Positions 8,927-17,914 of a stretch of 64,000 nucleotides of DNA are shown here, one piece after another. Position 1 is the stretch's first letter. Each line of letters opens with the position of its first letter. The DNA is from Leptothoe kymatousa TAU-MAC 1615 (GTDB taxonomy: Bacteria; Cyanobacteriota; Cyanobacteriia; Phormidesmidales; Phormidesmidaceae). The position numbers were made by a program, and so were the translations under genes. The notes under the pieces were generated by a model that saw only the letters and a list, made by a program, of their open reading frames with translations, searched no databases and was not told the DNA's origin. The stretch covers positions 124,001 through 188,000 of the forward strand of contig NZ_JADOER010000012.1 in NCBI RefSeq assembly GCF_018739865.1, in the 5' to 3' direction.

Positions 8927-10408
8927 TTACGCTTTGATGACTAGGTTCTGGGTGAAATTACCGTGGAGTCCGTAGGGGACATGGTGATTGAGTTTGAGGG
9001 TGGCGATGGGGCCTTGCTCAATGTTTTGTGCATCTAGAATGCTTAGCTCAGTGCAACGGCTGGCGGCATTGTAAAACATGCCAAGGACCCAGCCCTCGTC
9101 TTCTGCGGTGCCGTTGGGCCTAGGGACAAAAATAGGTTCACCGGCAAAGCCACGGGGGGCAAAACTCCAAATTTCTTCTTTGCCAGTGTCTAGGTCTCGT
9201 TTGAGGATGGCTTGAAGGGGCGCATTCCCTTGGGACTGGTGGGCAACGCCGATGTATAGATAGCGATAGGGGCGACCAACGTGATTGGGGTTGAGGTGGG
9301 GAAACTCGCAGCCACGCTCAAGTAGGCACTGGGCTTGGCTAGAGCCCTGGTCGAGGTCTAGTTCAAAGCGCCAGAGCTGGCCTTCGGGAATGCGACTGAA
9401 ATCTGCTTCGAGGTAATTCTCTGCCCCTTTGAGGTCGGGAAACTCTTGATAGCAGACGGAATCTAGATAGAGCTTGCCGTCGGTTTCAAAGGCATTGGCG
9501 TGGTGAAAGACGAAGCAGGGCTGAAGGTCGATGGTTTGGACGGGACTGGTGCCATCTCTGGGGATGATGATGGCGCGGGTGGGTTGCTTGGGATTGAATT
9601 GGATACATTCTGCCGCTCCCTTGAGACCTGCTAGGTAGGGCACAGGGTTAAAGCTAACGGGGTTTTGGAAAAATATGCAGTAGTTGGGGGTGATGGCAAA
9701 GTCGTGGAGAAAGGCAAAACCAGGAATGTTATGGCGGTGGATGTGGGCCAGCCGTCCATTGGTGGCAAATTCGTAGATGCTAATGGTGCTGGATAGACCG
9801 GTTTTGACGCCAAAGTTGACTAGGCAAGGCTGTTGATTGGTGCGATCGCAGCTAGGATCAATCCGAGGATGGGCCGAAAATGACTCCCCCGGTTTCAGTA
9901 CACCATCCAAATATTCCAGACCCAGGGTCTCCAGGGTGGTCACATCCAGCTGATGGGGTTCCGCCGCTTCCCACAGAGCCAGCAGTTTGCCACCCCAATA
10001 AATCACATTGGTATTAGCAATATTCTTCAGCCTGAGGTCAAAGGCATTGGCCAAGGGCCCACCGGGCTTTTGGGTGCCAAAAACCCCCCGATAAAGCGGC
10101 TTCCCTGCGGCTTGTTCCTTGACATAGCCTTCGGTGCGCACAAACCGATTACGAAAATACGCCTTACCATCCCCGATGGAAATAGCCGTAATCATGCCAT
10201 CACCATCAAATGGATGGTGTACCGGCTGCCCGCCAACATCTAATAGGCCAGGACCGTTGCGGAATAGCGTGCCTTGCAGGTCAGGTGGGATTGTCCCTTC
10301 AATGTCTTCGATTTCATAGGCATATTCATTGGGCTGCGACCGATAGCCGCTACGCCAATCATCCATATCAAAGTCAGTGGATGCACCAGGGGAAGGAAGA
10401 GTTTGCAT
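8927..10408 (-). CDS. Carotenoid oxygenase family protein
   Basis: This is a non-haem iron enzyme of the RPE65/CCD family that cleaves carotenoids or apocarotenoids to aldehydes such as retinal. The family's beta-propeller iron ligands are His residues, and candidate sites are visible: HPRIDPS, FLHDFAIT, FHHANAFE and the C-terminal YGLHGNF. The N-terminal block RNGPGLLDVGGQPVHHPFDGDG is also typical. Its 493 residues are full length. Whether it acts on apocarotenoids (ACO/Diox1-like) or intact carotenoids cannot be read from the sequence. The next gene upstream is a BT1-family transporter. Confidence 0.9.
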   Translation of the reverse strand: MQTLPSPGASTDFDMDDWRSGYRSQPNEYAYEIEDIEGTIPPDLQGTLFRNGPGLLDVGGQPVHHPFDGDGMITAISIGDGKAYFRNRFVRTEGYVKEQAAGKPLYRGVFGTQKPGGPLANAFDLRLKNIANTNVIYWGGKLLALWEAAEPHQLDVTTLETLGLEYLDGVLKPGESFSAHPRIDPSCDRTNQQPCLVNFGVKTGLSSTISIYEFATNGRLAHIHRHNIPGFAFLHDFAITPNYCIFFQNPVSFNPVPYLAGLKGAAECIQFNPKQPTRAIIIPRDGTSPVQTIDLQPCFVFHHANAFETDGKLYLDSVCYQEFPDLKGAENYLEADFSRIPEGQLWRFELDLDQGSSQAQCLLERGCEFPHLNPNHVGRPYRYLYIGVAHQSQGNAPLQAILKRDLDTGKEEIWSFAPRGFAGEPIFVPRPNGTAEDEGWVLGMFYNAASRCTELSILDAQNIEQGPIATLKLNHHVPYGLHGNFTQNLVIKA

Positions 10409-10523
10409 TAGAAAATAACTAAAAACTTAAAAAGAGATATGAATGGTCAGTAAAAACCTGCTAGACCCTTAGGTAGAGTCCGCTATTTTGCAACCCAACC
10501 AGGGTCGGCTGATGGTTGGTTGG

Positions 10524-11909
10524 CTATGAAGAACTTAAGGCGGGTTCAGGGGCTTCTGTGTCTTCAGCATTAGCCTCGGCCGCTGCTGCGCTAGTCCCAG
10601 AGACCGAATCATCTGGCAGTAAGAACAACAGCGGTAGGGGCAGTAGGGTGGTCAAATTAGTGATCAGAACCAACAGCCACAGGTTGGTGAAGTCTGTTTC
10701 CGTAACCTGTAGCCAATGGGTCAGCACCGCTCCCAATTCCCGAGACACCAGACCTGCCAGGTTAACAATGGACATGAGCAGGGCAAACAAGGTGGCCTCG
10801 ACGCCCGGTGGGCATAGCCTGGCAGAAAGCACTAAGACTGGCATGAAAGCAATTTGGCCCATGATGGTCAGAATGGCACTGTCGCCTAGGCTAAACCAGT
10901 GATCTTCTAAACCCAGGCTGCGATTGGCGTGGGTCACCAACAAGAGAGTGGTCATTCCCCCAACGGAGGCTAAGACGGTGGTCCAGGCAAAAATTACCCG
11001 AAAAGGCACTGTTTTCAAAAAACGCTGGAAAATACTAATGCCGATCAAAGCAGAAAAACTCGTTATCAGCTGTACCCGTCCTAGAAATTCAGGTTTGAAT
11101 CCTAAATCGTTGGTTGTAAAAAAGAAAAACGCTGAATCAGCACTGGGGGTGGCTTGCCAAAGGAATAAAAATAGAGCAGGCATCCAAATAACACGTTGGC
11201 TAAAGGCCGTTTTCAGTTGTTTGACCTGAGACCAAATTGCTTTGAAGCTAGATTTTTCACTAGAGGCGTCCTCCGCAATCAACCAGGCCACAATGGACAC
11301 AATTAGAGGAAATGTGGCCGTGACGGCAAAGACCATGCGGGTACTGGTTTGCTCCAGCAGCAAGCCCCCAACGTAGGCTGTCAAAATACCGCCGATGGCA
11401 GAAGCGCCCCAGCACAGTGATTGAATAGTGCCCGCTTCACCTTGGGACTCTTGGCGCGCCCGCTCCACCACCAGGGAATCGACAATGACGTCTGACATGG
11501 CCACGGACACCGAACTTAGGAGAATCATGGCGGTGGCCAACCAAGCGGTGTTAGTGCAAGTGGCCAGCACGAGCCAGGCCGTCGTGCCCATTAACCCTGA
11601 CAAAATCAGATATGGGCGACGGCGATAGCCCCAAATCGGTAGCCCATCGGATAAAAAACCAAATAGGGGTTTAATCGTCCATGGCAAGCTAGCTATCCCC
11701 GTCAGGGCTGCTACTTCTGTGGGACTCAGCCCCAGGTCATCCTTAAGGAAAAAACTAACGGCTAGCCGCGCCAGACCTAAAATGCCTTGGACAAAGTAGA
11801 CCAGCAAAATCGCTGTTAACTCAGTGGTGAGGGGCCGACCTAATAAAATACGATTTTCTAAAAATTGCTTGAAGCCCTTTGAGTCACTGGTCGCAGCCAT
11901 ATATGACAA
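10524..11909 (-). CDS. Folate/biopterin transporter (BT1/FBT family)
   Basis: This is a major-facilitator-type membrane carrier of about 12 transmembrane segments. The N-terminal half shows YFVQGILGLARLAVSFFLKD and PWTIKPLFGFLSDGLPIWGY, the signature of the BT1/FBT family, whose cyanobacterial and plastid members carry folates. The C-terminus ends in a polar Ala/Glu-rich tail. The 461-residue length fits. It precedes the carotenoid oxygenase on the same strand with 115 bases between them. Folate transport is a family-level inference. Confidence 0.85.
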   Translation of the reverse strand: MSYMAATSDSKGFKQFLENRILLGRPLTTELTAILLVYFVQGILGLARLAVSFFLKDDLGLSPTEVAALTGIASLPWTIKPLFGFLSDGLPIWGYRRRPYLILSGLMGTTAWLVLATCTNTAWLATAMILLSSVSVAMSDVIVDSLVVERARQESQGEAGTIQSLCWGASAIGGILTAYVGGLLLEQTSTRMVFAVTATFPLIVSIVAWLIAEDASSEKSSFKAIWSQVKQLKTAFSQRVIWMPALFLFLWQATPSADSAFFFFTTNDLGFKPEFLGRVQLITSFSALIGISIFQRFLKTVPFRVIFAWTTVLASVGGMTTLLLVTHANRSLGLEDHWFSLGDSAILTIMGQIAFMPVLVLSARLCPPGVEATLFALLMSIVNLAGLVSRELGAVLTHWLQVTETDFTNLWLLVLITNLTTLLPLPLLFLLPDDSVSGTSAAAAEANAEDTEAPEPALSSS

Positions 11910-11995
11910 AAACCTTTAAGAAATGTCAAGTATCTTAATCATACCGATTCTATTCGCATTGCCCCAGTCTTCTGCAAAATCAAGCCAAATAAAAA

Positions 11996-12016
11996 GAGGG
12001 CACAGTGGGTGCCCTC
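11996..12016 (-). terminator. Terminator after the repeat protein gene
   Basis: Stem GAGGGCAC / GTGCCCTC of 8 perfect pairs with loop AGTGG. On the minus strand it is followed by a T run (complement of AAATAAAAA at 11987-11995). It lies about 50 bases past the stop of the gene at 12064. The plus strand also has a weaker T run, so it may act in both directions. Confidence 0.75.
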
Positions 12017-12063
12017 TGTCGGTTTTTATGCTTAAAACAATAGGTGACCTAAACAAATCGAGA

Positions 12064-12426
12064 TTAGGATTTGTTGCGGATATCTATCGCATTCAGGCGA
12101 TATTCCTGAATCGTTTTGTCGGTGAGTGAAGCGCTGCTTTTATTTCGGATGTTGAGTTCATCCAAGCGGCGTTGCTGCAATGTGGTGTTCACCAAAGAGT
12201 CACTGCTTTTATTTCGGATGTTGAGTTCATCTAAGCGGCGTTGCTGCAATGTGGTGTTCACCAAAGAGTCACTGCTCTTGTTGCGGATGTTGAGTTCATG
12301 TAGGCGGCGTTGCTGGATTGTGGTGTTCACCAAAGAGTCATCGTTGGTGGTTTTAGCGGCCAATGCCGGTGCAACAGCAGTAGCCGCAATTAAAACAGAT
12401 AAACCTGAAACTAAGAAGCGTTTCAT
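12064..12426 (-). CDS. Small exported protein of four 23-residue repeats
   Basis: The function is unknown. A signal peptide (about residues 1-23, ending ALA) follows a ribosome site GGAGGA. The rest of the protein is almost entirely four copies of a 23-residue unit starting at residues 30, 53, 76 and 99. Units 2 and 3 are identical in sequence; unit 1 differs slightly and unit 4 has diverged (SLTDKTIQEYRLNAIDIRNK). Each unit has a Leu/Ile heptad-like spacing and charged faces (TTLQQRRLDELNIRNK), suggesting a short amphipathic helix plus turn. A predicted mature size of about 97 residues, highly polar, would suit a periplasmic or secreted solenoid or coil. It ends at a strong terminator. Confidence 0.75.
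   Translation of the reverse strand: MKRFLVSGLSVLIAATAVAPALAAKTTNDDSLVNTTIQQRRLHELNIRNKSSDSLVNTTLQQRRLDELNIRNKSSDSLVNTTLQQRRLDELNIRNKSSASLTDKTIQEYRLNAIDIRNKS
12067..12339. repeat. 69-bp in-frame tandem repeats
   Basis: Four units of 69 bases encode the 23-residue repeats of the exported protein. The middle two are nearly identical at the DNA level, including third positions, so they arose by recent duplication or are kept alike by recombination. The unit nearest the C-terminus (12067-12135) is diverged. Confidence 0.9.
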
Positions 12427-12573
12427 CGTGTGTCCTCCAAAGAAGTAGGCTTTGAACTTTCTTGCCTACAACGATGAAAAGACCAACTGAAGCCCCTCTG
12501 ATAGGTGGCTGAAAATCTTCAGAGAAATGGCTGATAATAGACTGAGAAAATGTAGCTGAGGCTACAAAAATAT

Positions 12574-13104
12574 TTATTCAGGTATGCGTACAGCAACTGT
12601 GCTGGCCCTAAAGGTGTATAGCTGGCCTTCTAGTTCGATGGGGGTACCAATTTTTATTTTGCTGTTGCCAAATACAGCCCCGTCATCTGTGATCTGAGCG
12701 TTGCCCGTCAGGGTGATCAGCATGTCGGTGGTGAATTCGAGCTCGGGACGAGGGTCTGGAAATGCTTTTACAGACCCATCTGGCTGGGGGACTGCGGTGC
12801 TACGGGGTAAGGGTTGGATCGTTTTAATGCCCACCTGACCGTAGGGTTGGTTCCGAATGATGATGTTGGTTTTCCCTTCCTCTCGCATATTGTCTAAAAA
12901 TTCTTCTGGGTTGAGGACGGTTAACCCGCGCACCATCACATCCACTTCGATGTCTTTATTGATGGCACCGACTTGGGCCACCGAGCCCGATGTGCCAGGG
13001 TAGAAGAATATGGCGACTGCCACCATCAGAATGATCAAGCCTGCGCCAATGTCTAAGAGGCTGATTTTGCCAAACAAGCGTCCTTTCGAATCCAAAATGG
13101 CCAT
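12574..13104 (-). CDS. DUF4330 domain protein, membrane anchored
   Basis: The function is unknown. The ATG at 13104 (MAILDSKGRLFGKISLLD) is preferred over one at 13143 because the extra residues are not family-like. A transmembrane segment (DIGAGLIILMVAVAIFFYP) follows, and then a long strand-rich outer domain of about 130 residues that ends TFRASTVAVRIPE. This layout fits the cyanobacterial DUF4330 family, and the N-terminal DSKGRLFGKISLLD is its typical start. It lies 147 bases upstream of the repeat-protein gene on the same strand, close enough to share a transcript. Confidence 0.8.
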   Translation of the reverse strand: MAILDSKGRLFGKISLLDIGAGLIILMVAVAIFFYPGTSGSVAQVGAINKDIEVDVMVRGLTVLNPEEFLDNMREEGKTNIIIRNQPYGQVGIKTIQPLPRSTAVPQPDGSVKAFPDPRPELEFTTDMLITLTGNAQITDDGAVFGNSKIKIGTPIELEGQLYTFRASTVAVRIPE

Positions 13105-13566
13105 GGCTTGGGTACTCCGAAATGTAACAGACGTGCAACTCACCCTAGCTTGGGTGGATGCAGCCGTTAGTATTTAAGCATGGGGAGGCCAAATTGTAGG
13201 GATGTAGACCAGAAATCTCTCGACTTGCTCTGTGTATCAAGCCTGGGACATTGGTTCATGATGAGATTCCGCTATATACCCAATGATTTTTGTAACTTGA
13301 CTGTTTAGGGTAGGGAGTTAAACCACAATCTATTAACTGTCACAGCCCATGGGGAAAGCTATCGAGGCTATCGCTATGGTCAAAAGGTGGATATTAGCTT
13401 TGTTATCCAAACAATTTCAGAGTTGACTTTATCCGTCTTCGCTTCTCGTTGCTGATGTCGTAGATGATGTGTCTGTCCAATGTGCAGCTTTTGCTTTCCG
13501 GCTGTGGTCAGATGGCATTGCGGTTTAGCAACATTCTATTCGCTGTTTCCTTTCAGTACGCTGATC
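13105..13566. other. Divergent intergenic region, DUF4330 / M48 protease
   Basis: These 462 bases lie between divergent genes. No convincing gene, tRNA or strong operator is visible. An upstream in-frame start for the protease at 13480 is possible but would add 29 residues that do not look like a signal peptide. Confidence 0.45.
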
Positions 13567-14415
13567 ATGTCTAATGCAGTTTTCCGCTGGGGTAATCGCT
13601 GGCAACGCCGTCTGGCCTACGGTGTGATGGCGTTTGTTATGACCCTCAGTTTTGGTGCGTTTGTTCCTCGCCCTGCCAGTGCTGGATGGTTGGATATTAT
13701 TTTGCCGACTATCCAGGTATTCCAAATTACCAATATGTCTAATGAGCAGGAGGTGAATCTGGGCTCCCAGGTGAATCGCCAGTTGTTGAGCCAGTCGTTT
13801 CGGCTGTATCGCGATGAGGCTCTGACCTCCTATGTGGATCAGATTGGACAAAGTTTAATACCCCATAGCGATCGCCCAGACATTCCCTATGTATTTCAGG
13901 TGGTCGAAGATGACAGTATTAACGCCTTTGCGACCATGGGTGGCTATGTGTACATCACCACCGGTCTGTTGGCGGCGGCTGATAATGAAGCAGAAGTGGC
14001 GGGTGTCTTAGGCCATGAGGTGGGGCACATTGCGGAAAAGCATGCCCTAGACCAGATGAGAGATGTGGCGATTGCCCAGGGCGTGGCTGGGGCGTTCGGC
14101 CTCAGCCGTAACCAGATGGTGGGTATTGCTGTGGATGTGGCGTTGACCTTGCCCAATAGCCGCAAAGATGAGCTGGTGGCGGATGACCATGGCTTTATCA
14201 CCATGGGGGAAGCGGGCTATGACCAAACGGGTATGGCAACGCTGATGCAAAAGCTAGACAGTGGTAATAATCCTCCGGCGATGTTTAGTACCCATCCTAA
14301 TCCTAAGGATCGGGTGGCGCGGTTGGAACGGATGGATAGTGATTTAGCTCTGCCTGCGGCAACCTCGGGCACCGATACGGTCGCCTATAGCTCACGGGTC
14401 GCTTCGTTGCGGTAA
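13567..14415 (+). CDS. M48 family metalloprotease, exported
   Basis: This is a zinc peptidase of the BepA/Oma1-like M48 group, which works in envelope or membrane-protein quality control. From the ATG at 13567, a basic N-terminus and hydrophobic segment end in PASA-GW, a signal peptide. The catalytic motif HEVGH is at residues 150-154, and the third zinc ligand is probably the Glu/Asp in KDELVADDHGF. The preceding NAFATMGGYVYITTGLL is characteristic of the family. No TPR region is present, so it is a short member of 282 residues. The 3' end overlaps the end of coaX on the opposite strand by 31 bases. Confidence 0.9.
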   Translation: MSNAVFRWGNRWQRRLAYGVMAFVMTLSFGAFVPRPASAGWLDIILPTIQVFQITNMSNEQEVNLGSQVNRQLLSQSFRLYRDEALTSYVDQIGQSLIPHSDRPDIPYVFQVVEDDSINAFATMGGYVYITTGLLAAADNEAEVAGVLGHEVGHIAEKHALDQMRDVAIAQGVAGAFGLSRNQMVGIAVDVALTLPNSRKDELVADDHGFITMGEAGYDQTGMATLMQKLDSGNNPPAMFSTHPNPKDRVARLERMDSDLALPAATSGTDTVAYSSRVASLR

Positions 14416-15161
14416 GCGGCAATTCCCCAAAACATAAGATTGGCATCAAACCAGGTTCTGTTGTGCAGGACCTGGTTTTGTTGTTGTAAGTATGTTTGGT
14501 AAAGCCGATGGAGGTACTCGCCGTCGCCGCCGGTAAAGATTAGGTTGGTGTTGGGATATTGCTGTTGCCAGGTTTGAATATAGTGGTGGATCCCAGCTAA
14601 AAGGGGATATAGGACGCCGCTTTGGATGGCGTCAGGTGTGGTCATTGCCCAGGGGGGTGGTAGGTCAGTGGGGGGCTCTATGGGGGGTAAGGCGGCGGTG
14701 TAGTGGTGGAGGGCTCTGAAGTGAGATCGCAGCCCTAATAAAATGGCACCGCCCTTAAAGCTTGCATCTGCACCGGCGGTAAAGGTCAGGGCAGTGCCGC
14801 TGTCGATCACTAGGACGGGCCAGCTATAGTGCTGACCTGCGCCCCATAAACTCACTCTCCGATCTAAGCCCATGGTGGGATAGATGTTTTTGAGCGGGAG
14901 CTGTTGAATCCAGTGCACGTTCAAGGGGCGATTGAGATATGCCCTTTGGGCAGGCACCACGGAAACGGCCCACACGGTTAGGGGCTGACTAGAGATGGCG
15001 TGCAGCTCAGGGGGCGCATGATCAGGTAGCAGTGTATTTAGGCTGGTGGCTGGTGATTGGTGCCGATGGGGAGCGTGCCCCACCCAGCGTAGGTTCATCT
15101 CTTGAAACCACGCCCAATGCCAGCGGCTATTGCCAATGACTAGGGCTAACCAATCGGCCAT
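14385..15161 (-). CDS. coaX: Type III pantothenate kinase
   Basis: The enzyme phosphorylates pantothenate in the first step of coenzyme A synthesis. The N-terminal MADWLALVIGNSRWHWAWF corresponds to the phosphate-binding strand-turn-strand, where many homologues have DxGNT; here the Asp is replaced (IGNSR), as in other cyanobacterial copies I recall. DSGTALTFTAG and GGAILLGLRSHFRALHHYTAALP are the other family blocks. The 258-residue length fits. Its 3' end overlaps the protease gene tail to tail. Confidence 0.85.
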   Translation of the reverse strand: MADWLALVIGNSRWHWAWFQEMNLRWVGHAPHRHQSPATSLNTLLPDHAPPELHAISSQPLTVWAVSVVPAQRAYLNRPLNVHWIQQLPLKNIYPTMGLDRRVSLWGAGQHYSWPVLVIDSGTALTFTAGADASFKGGAILLGLRSHFRALHHYTAALPPIEPPTDLPPPWAMTTPDAIQSGVLYPLLAGIHHYIQTWQQQYPNTNLIFTGGDGEYLHRLYQTYLQQQNQVLHNRTWFDANLMFWGIAAYRNEATREL

Positions 15162-15660
15162 TCTGATCTGATATTAGTAGAACTAAAAAATAAAAATGGG
15201 GGCCATTAAAATAGGGGCCAGTTATTTCTAACTGACCCCATTTTTCAACTTGGCAAAACTCAAAAACAATCGCTAGTCTGCTGTTAATTTGGTTGAAGAA
15301 GTAAATGGTATTTGCTTACTAAGGGTTTACGGTTCAAACTTGCTACGTGCCTTATATCGATTGAGATTTGGCGGTCTATTTTAGTAACCTAAAATGACGA
15401 ATGCCCTTGGTAGACGTATAGCTAAATCTGAGGAGTTTTTGTTGTTTAACTATCAGGAATAAAGTGGACTTCCTGATGTCTATTCAGTTGTTTCGATAGA
15501 TTTAATGTAGCACCAAACACAGTCTTCCAGATCGTTGTTTACTCAAATTTACAACCATTTATATAAGTCTTTGATAGCTTATATTTTTCTAATTGTAGAG
15601 ACTGGTTTTTGAGTATTTGTAACGTTTTAGATTGGGTTTTGATCTATCCTTTTTCGTTGA
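15162..15660. other. Non-coding gap, coaX / glucokinase
   Basis: About 500 AT-rich bases with no reading frame I would support. It holds a terminator-like hairpin close to coaX at 15214-15245. The distance from that hairpin to the end of the glucokinase gene (about 415 bases) leaves room for a long 3' region or a small RNA. Confidence 0.5.
15214..15245. terminator. Terminator-like hairpin in a gene-free gap
   Basis: GGGGCCAGTTA (15214-15224), loop TTTC, TAACTGACCCC (15229-15239), with one C/A mismatch, then A and TTTTT at 15241-15245 on the plus strand. The minus strand is also T-rich beyond the stem. No annotated gene ends right beside it, so the transcript it ends is unknown. Confidence 0.55.
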
Positions 15661-16545
15661 TTAACTAATATGATCTAGCGCTAATTTTGCCGCTCCCACC
15701 ATGCCAGCCCGATTGCCCAGGGTGGCGGTGAGTAATTGTAGGGAGCGTCGATAACGGGGACGGATGCGTTGTTCGATTTCTGCTTGGGTGGACTTTAAAA
15801 AGTAGGGGGCGGCGGCGCTGATGCCACCACCGATAATGACGGCTTCTGGGTTTAGGACATAAATAGAGCTGACCAGGCCAATGCCTAGTAGTTGGCCATA
15901 GTGTTGCCAAAACTCCAGAGCTTTGGCGTCTCCTGTGGCTGCAAGTGCGGCTAACTCTCCTGGCTCCATGGCCATTTCTCGGCGGATGGCCTGGGCGGAA
16001 ATATGTTGTTCTAAAGAGCCTGTGTTGCCGCTCTGGCATTCATGGCCATTGGGGTTGAGGGTGACCAGGCCGAGTTCGCCGCCGCTGCCGTCGTGCCCCA
16101 CGAATAGCTGGCCATTGAGGATGATGCAGCCGCCCGCCCCGGTGCCCAGGGTGAGCAAAATCAGGTTTTTGTAGTGTTTGCCTGCGCCCAGCCAGGCTTC
16201 GCCGAGGCCCGCACAGTTGGCATCGTTAGCGACCACCACCGGGCGGTTGGTTTTGGCTTCTAGGATGTTGGCGACGGGCACATCGAGCCACTGGGGTAAG
16301 TTAATGGCGATGCGGGCAATGCGGGCGGTGATGTCGGCGGGGCCGGGGGTGCCAATGCCGATGGTGGATGCTTTGTGGTCTGGGTCTAGGGTGGCGATCG
16401 CATCTGCCACAGCAGCCAATACGGGTTCTGGATATTGGGGCTGGGGGGTGGGCACCGTTAGCGAACTTAAGCAGTCGCCGGTGGGGGTAAAGCACCCGAG
16501 CTTAATGGCGGTGCCGCCTAAGTCAACGCCGATAACGTGTTCCAT
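15661..16545 (-). CDS. ROK family glucokinase
   Basis: Likely phosphorylates glucose with ATP. GVDLGGTAIK is the phosphate-binding loop near the N-terminus. NDANCAGLGEAWLGAG contains the catalytic Asp, and TLGTGAGGCIILNGQLFVG is a second nucleotide-binding block. The ROK zinc motif CxCGxxGCxE appears here as CQSGNTGSLE: only the first Cys is kept and two are Ser, so zinc binding is probably altered or lost. It begins 6 bases after the stop of stpA and is surely cotranscribed with it. The substrate is inferred from family and context. Confidence 0.85.
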   Translation of the reverse strand: MEHVIGVDLGGTAIKLGCFTPTGDCLSSLTVPTPQPQYPEPVLAAVADAIATLDPDHKASTIGIGTPGPADITARIARIAINLPQWLDVPVANILEAKTNRPVVVANDANCAGLGEAWLGAGKHYKNLILLTLGTGAGGCIILNGQLFVGHDGSGGELGLVTLNPNGHECQSGNTGSLEQHISAQAIRREMAMEPGELAALAATGDAKALEFWQHYGQLLGIGLVSSIYVLNPEAVIIGGGISAAAPYFLKSTQAEIEQRIRPRYRRSLQLLTATLGNRAGMVGAAKLALDHIS

Positions 16546-16551
16546 GGTTGT

Positions 16552-17814
16552 TTATGGGGTTGTGCGCTGGGCGGCACCTGCTTGGAATGCCTGGCAATAT
16601 TGTTCGTAGCCACCGGGGAAAACCACATTGAGGGTGAGCGGGTCGGTGGTATCGCTGGGGTCAACCGGCCCCTGGGTGACCATATTGTTTTCTACTTGGA
16701 TGGCTCTGCGGTTTTGGAGTTCGCCGCCGCTGCTGTCTACATACACCACCAGGTTGCCATTATTAAAGGCTTGGCCTAGGTTTTGGATGAGCTGGAGGAA
16801 GTTGCGATCGCTGCCCCCACGCTTAAACTCCACGCCATCTTCCGTTTCCACCGCTTTACTCGTCACCGTATCCCCCACACCCACAATCAGAGGCATATGC
16901 ACCGGGTCAAAATTTTGCTTTACCAGGTTGAGCATATCCGCCATCGTTTTTGGCGCCTGGCGTGCATTAAAGCCCACTCCCAGAGGGTGCATGCCAATCC
17001 GATGAAAATAGTAGCGATTTAGCAGGGCCAGCACTCCAGCCTCTTTCACCGCCCCCCGCAGCATAAACTGAAAGTCTGTCGTGCCCGATGTCGCGGCGTC
17101 TGCCCACCACACCACTTCATTGCCAGTGGTATCTCGACCCAAATTGGGCGCATAGTGCACAAAAAATGAGGCCCCTAGCTGCTGGTCTGTAGCTTCTGTG
17201 AGTAGCTGATCCATCAACGCCTTCATCTGCTCCTGGATTTGGCCATAAAGGGTGGGATTTTCCAGGGTTTCATAAAACGTGTTCAGATTCGCTGTCGGCG
17301 ATGCCACATTATCCAACACCGATGCAGCGATACAGGTGTTCAATGTGTCCGCAGACAACCCATGGTCTACCGTCTGCAAAAAATCTCGCAGCGTCGTTTC
17401 AATCCGTTGGGGAATGGCCTTTAGAAACGCAAGTTCGGCGTCACTGACACCAGGATGGGTAACTTCGCCATGGCGGTCTTGCCATTGCACCCCCCCTGCG
17501 GCCAGGCCCGGCAGGTGTAAATCGTCTACCGCTGTGCCTAAGGCTTTCTCCACAATGCCATTGACACCCCGTTTGCCAATATGTTCGCCATTGGTGAGCA
17601 CAAAAAAGTGACCATCGTATTTAGCGACTGCTTCCACATAGTCTGGGTTAATTTCCCGATTTAACGGATCTTTGACCAGGCCCATGCACACCCCATCTAA
17701 GTCTTGGATGACGAGCAAATTTTCGGTGTTAGCCAGCAAATGGGTAAAGGCGGCATGGTCTAGGGAAAACGTTTGCTGGTGTAGGGGCACCGTAGAGGAA
17801 ATGGGGAAAGTCAT
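16552..17814 (-). CDS. stpA: Glucosylglycerol-3-phosphate phosphatase
   Basis: Removes phosphate from glucosylglycerol phosphate to give glucosylglycerol, the main compatible solute of moderately halotolerant cyanobacteria. The N-terminal block NLLVIQDLDGVCMGLVKDP carries the HAD-like DxDG phosphatase motif. FFVLTNGEHIGKRGV and the C-terminal VYVDSSGGELQNRR are also as I remember in the GgpP/StpA family. The 420-residue length is right. The partner ggpS is not in this window. A ROK glucokinase follows 6 bases downstream, a pairing that could connect osmolyte turnover with glucose salvage. Confidence 0.9.
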   Translation of the reverse strand: MTFPISSTVPLHQQTFSLDHAAFTHLLANTENLLVIQDLDGVCMGLVKDPLNREINPDYVEAVAKYDGHFFVLTNGEHIGKRGVNGIVEKALGTAVDDLHLPGLAAGGVQWQDRHGEVTHPGVSDAELAFLKAIPQRIETTLRDFLQTVDHGLSADTLNTCIAASVLDNVASPTANLNTFYETLENPTLYGQIQEQMKALMDQLLTEATDQQLGASFFVHYAPNLGRDTTGNEVVWWADAATSGTTDFQFMLRGAVKEAGVLALLNRYYFHRIGMHPLGVGFNARQAPKTMADMLNLVKQNFDPVHMPLIVGVGDTVTSKAVETEDGVEFKRGGSDRNFLQLIQNLGQAFNNGNLVVYVDSSGGELQNRRAIQVENNMVTQGPVDPSDTTDPLTLNVVFPGGYEQYCQAFQAGAAQRTTP

Positions 17815-17914
17815 AAAAACTTCTGTTAAGAGACGTAGCCGTTTGTATAAGATTACGGTAATCCTCGCTACTATGGCTGTTGCAGTAGTGAGCTCAGTAT
17901 TGGGGGCTCGACCT

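Noticed and set aside
13480..13566. Longer start for the M48 protease
   Set aside because: The extra 29 residues put Cys and aromatic residues before the signal peptide; the ATG at 13567 gives a normal one.
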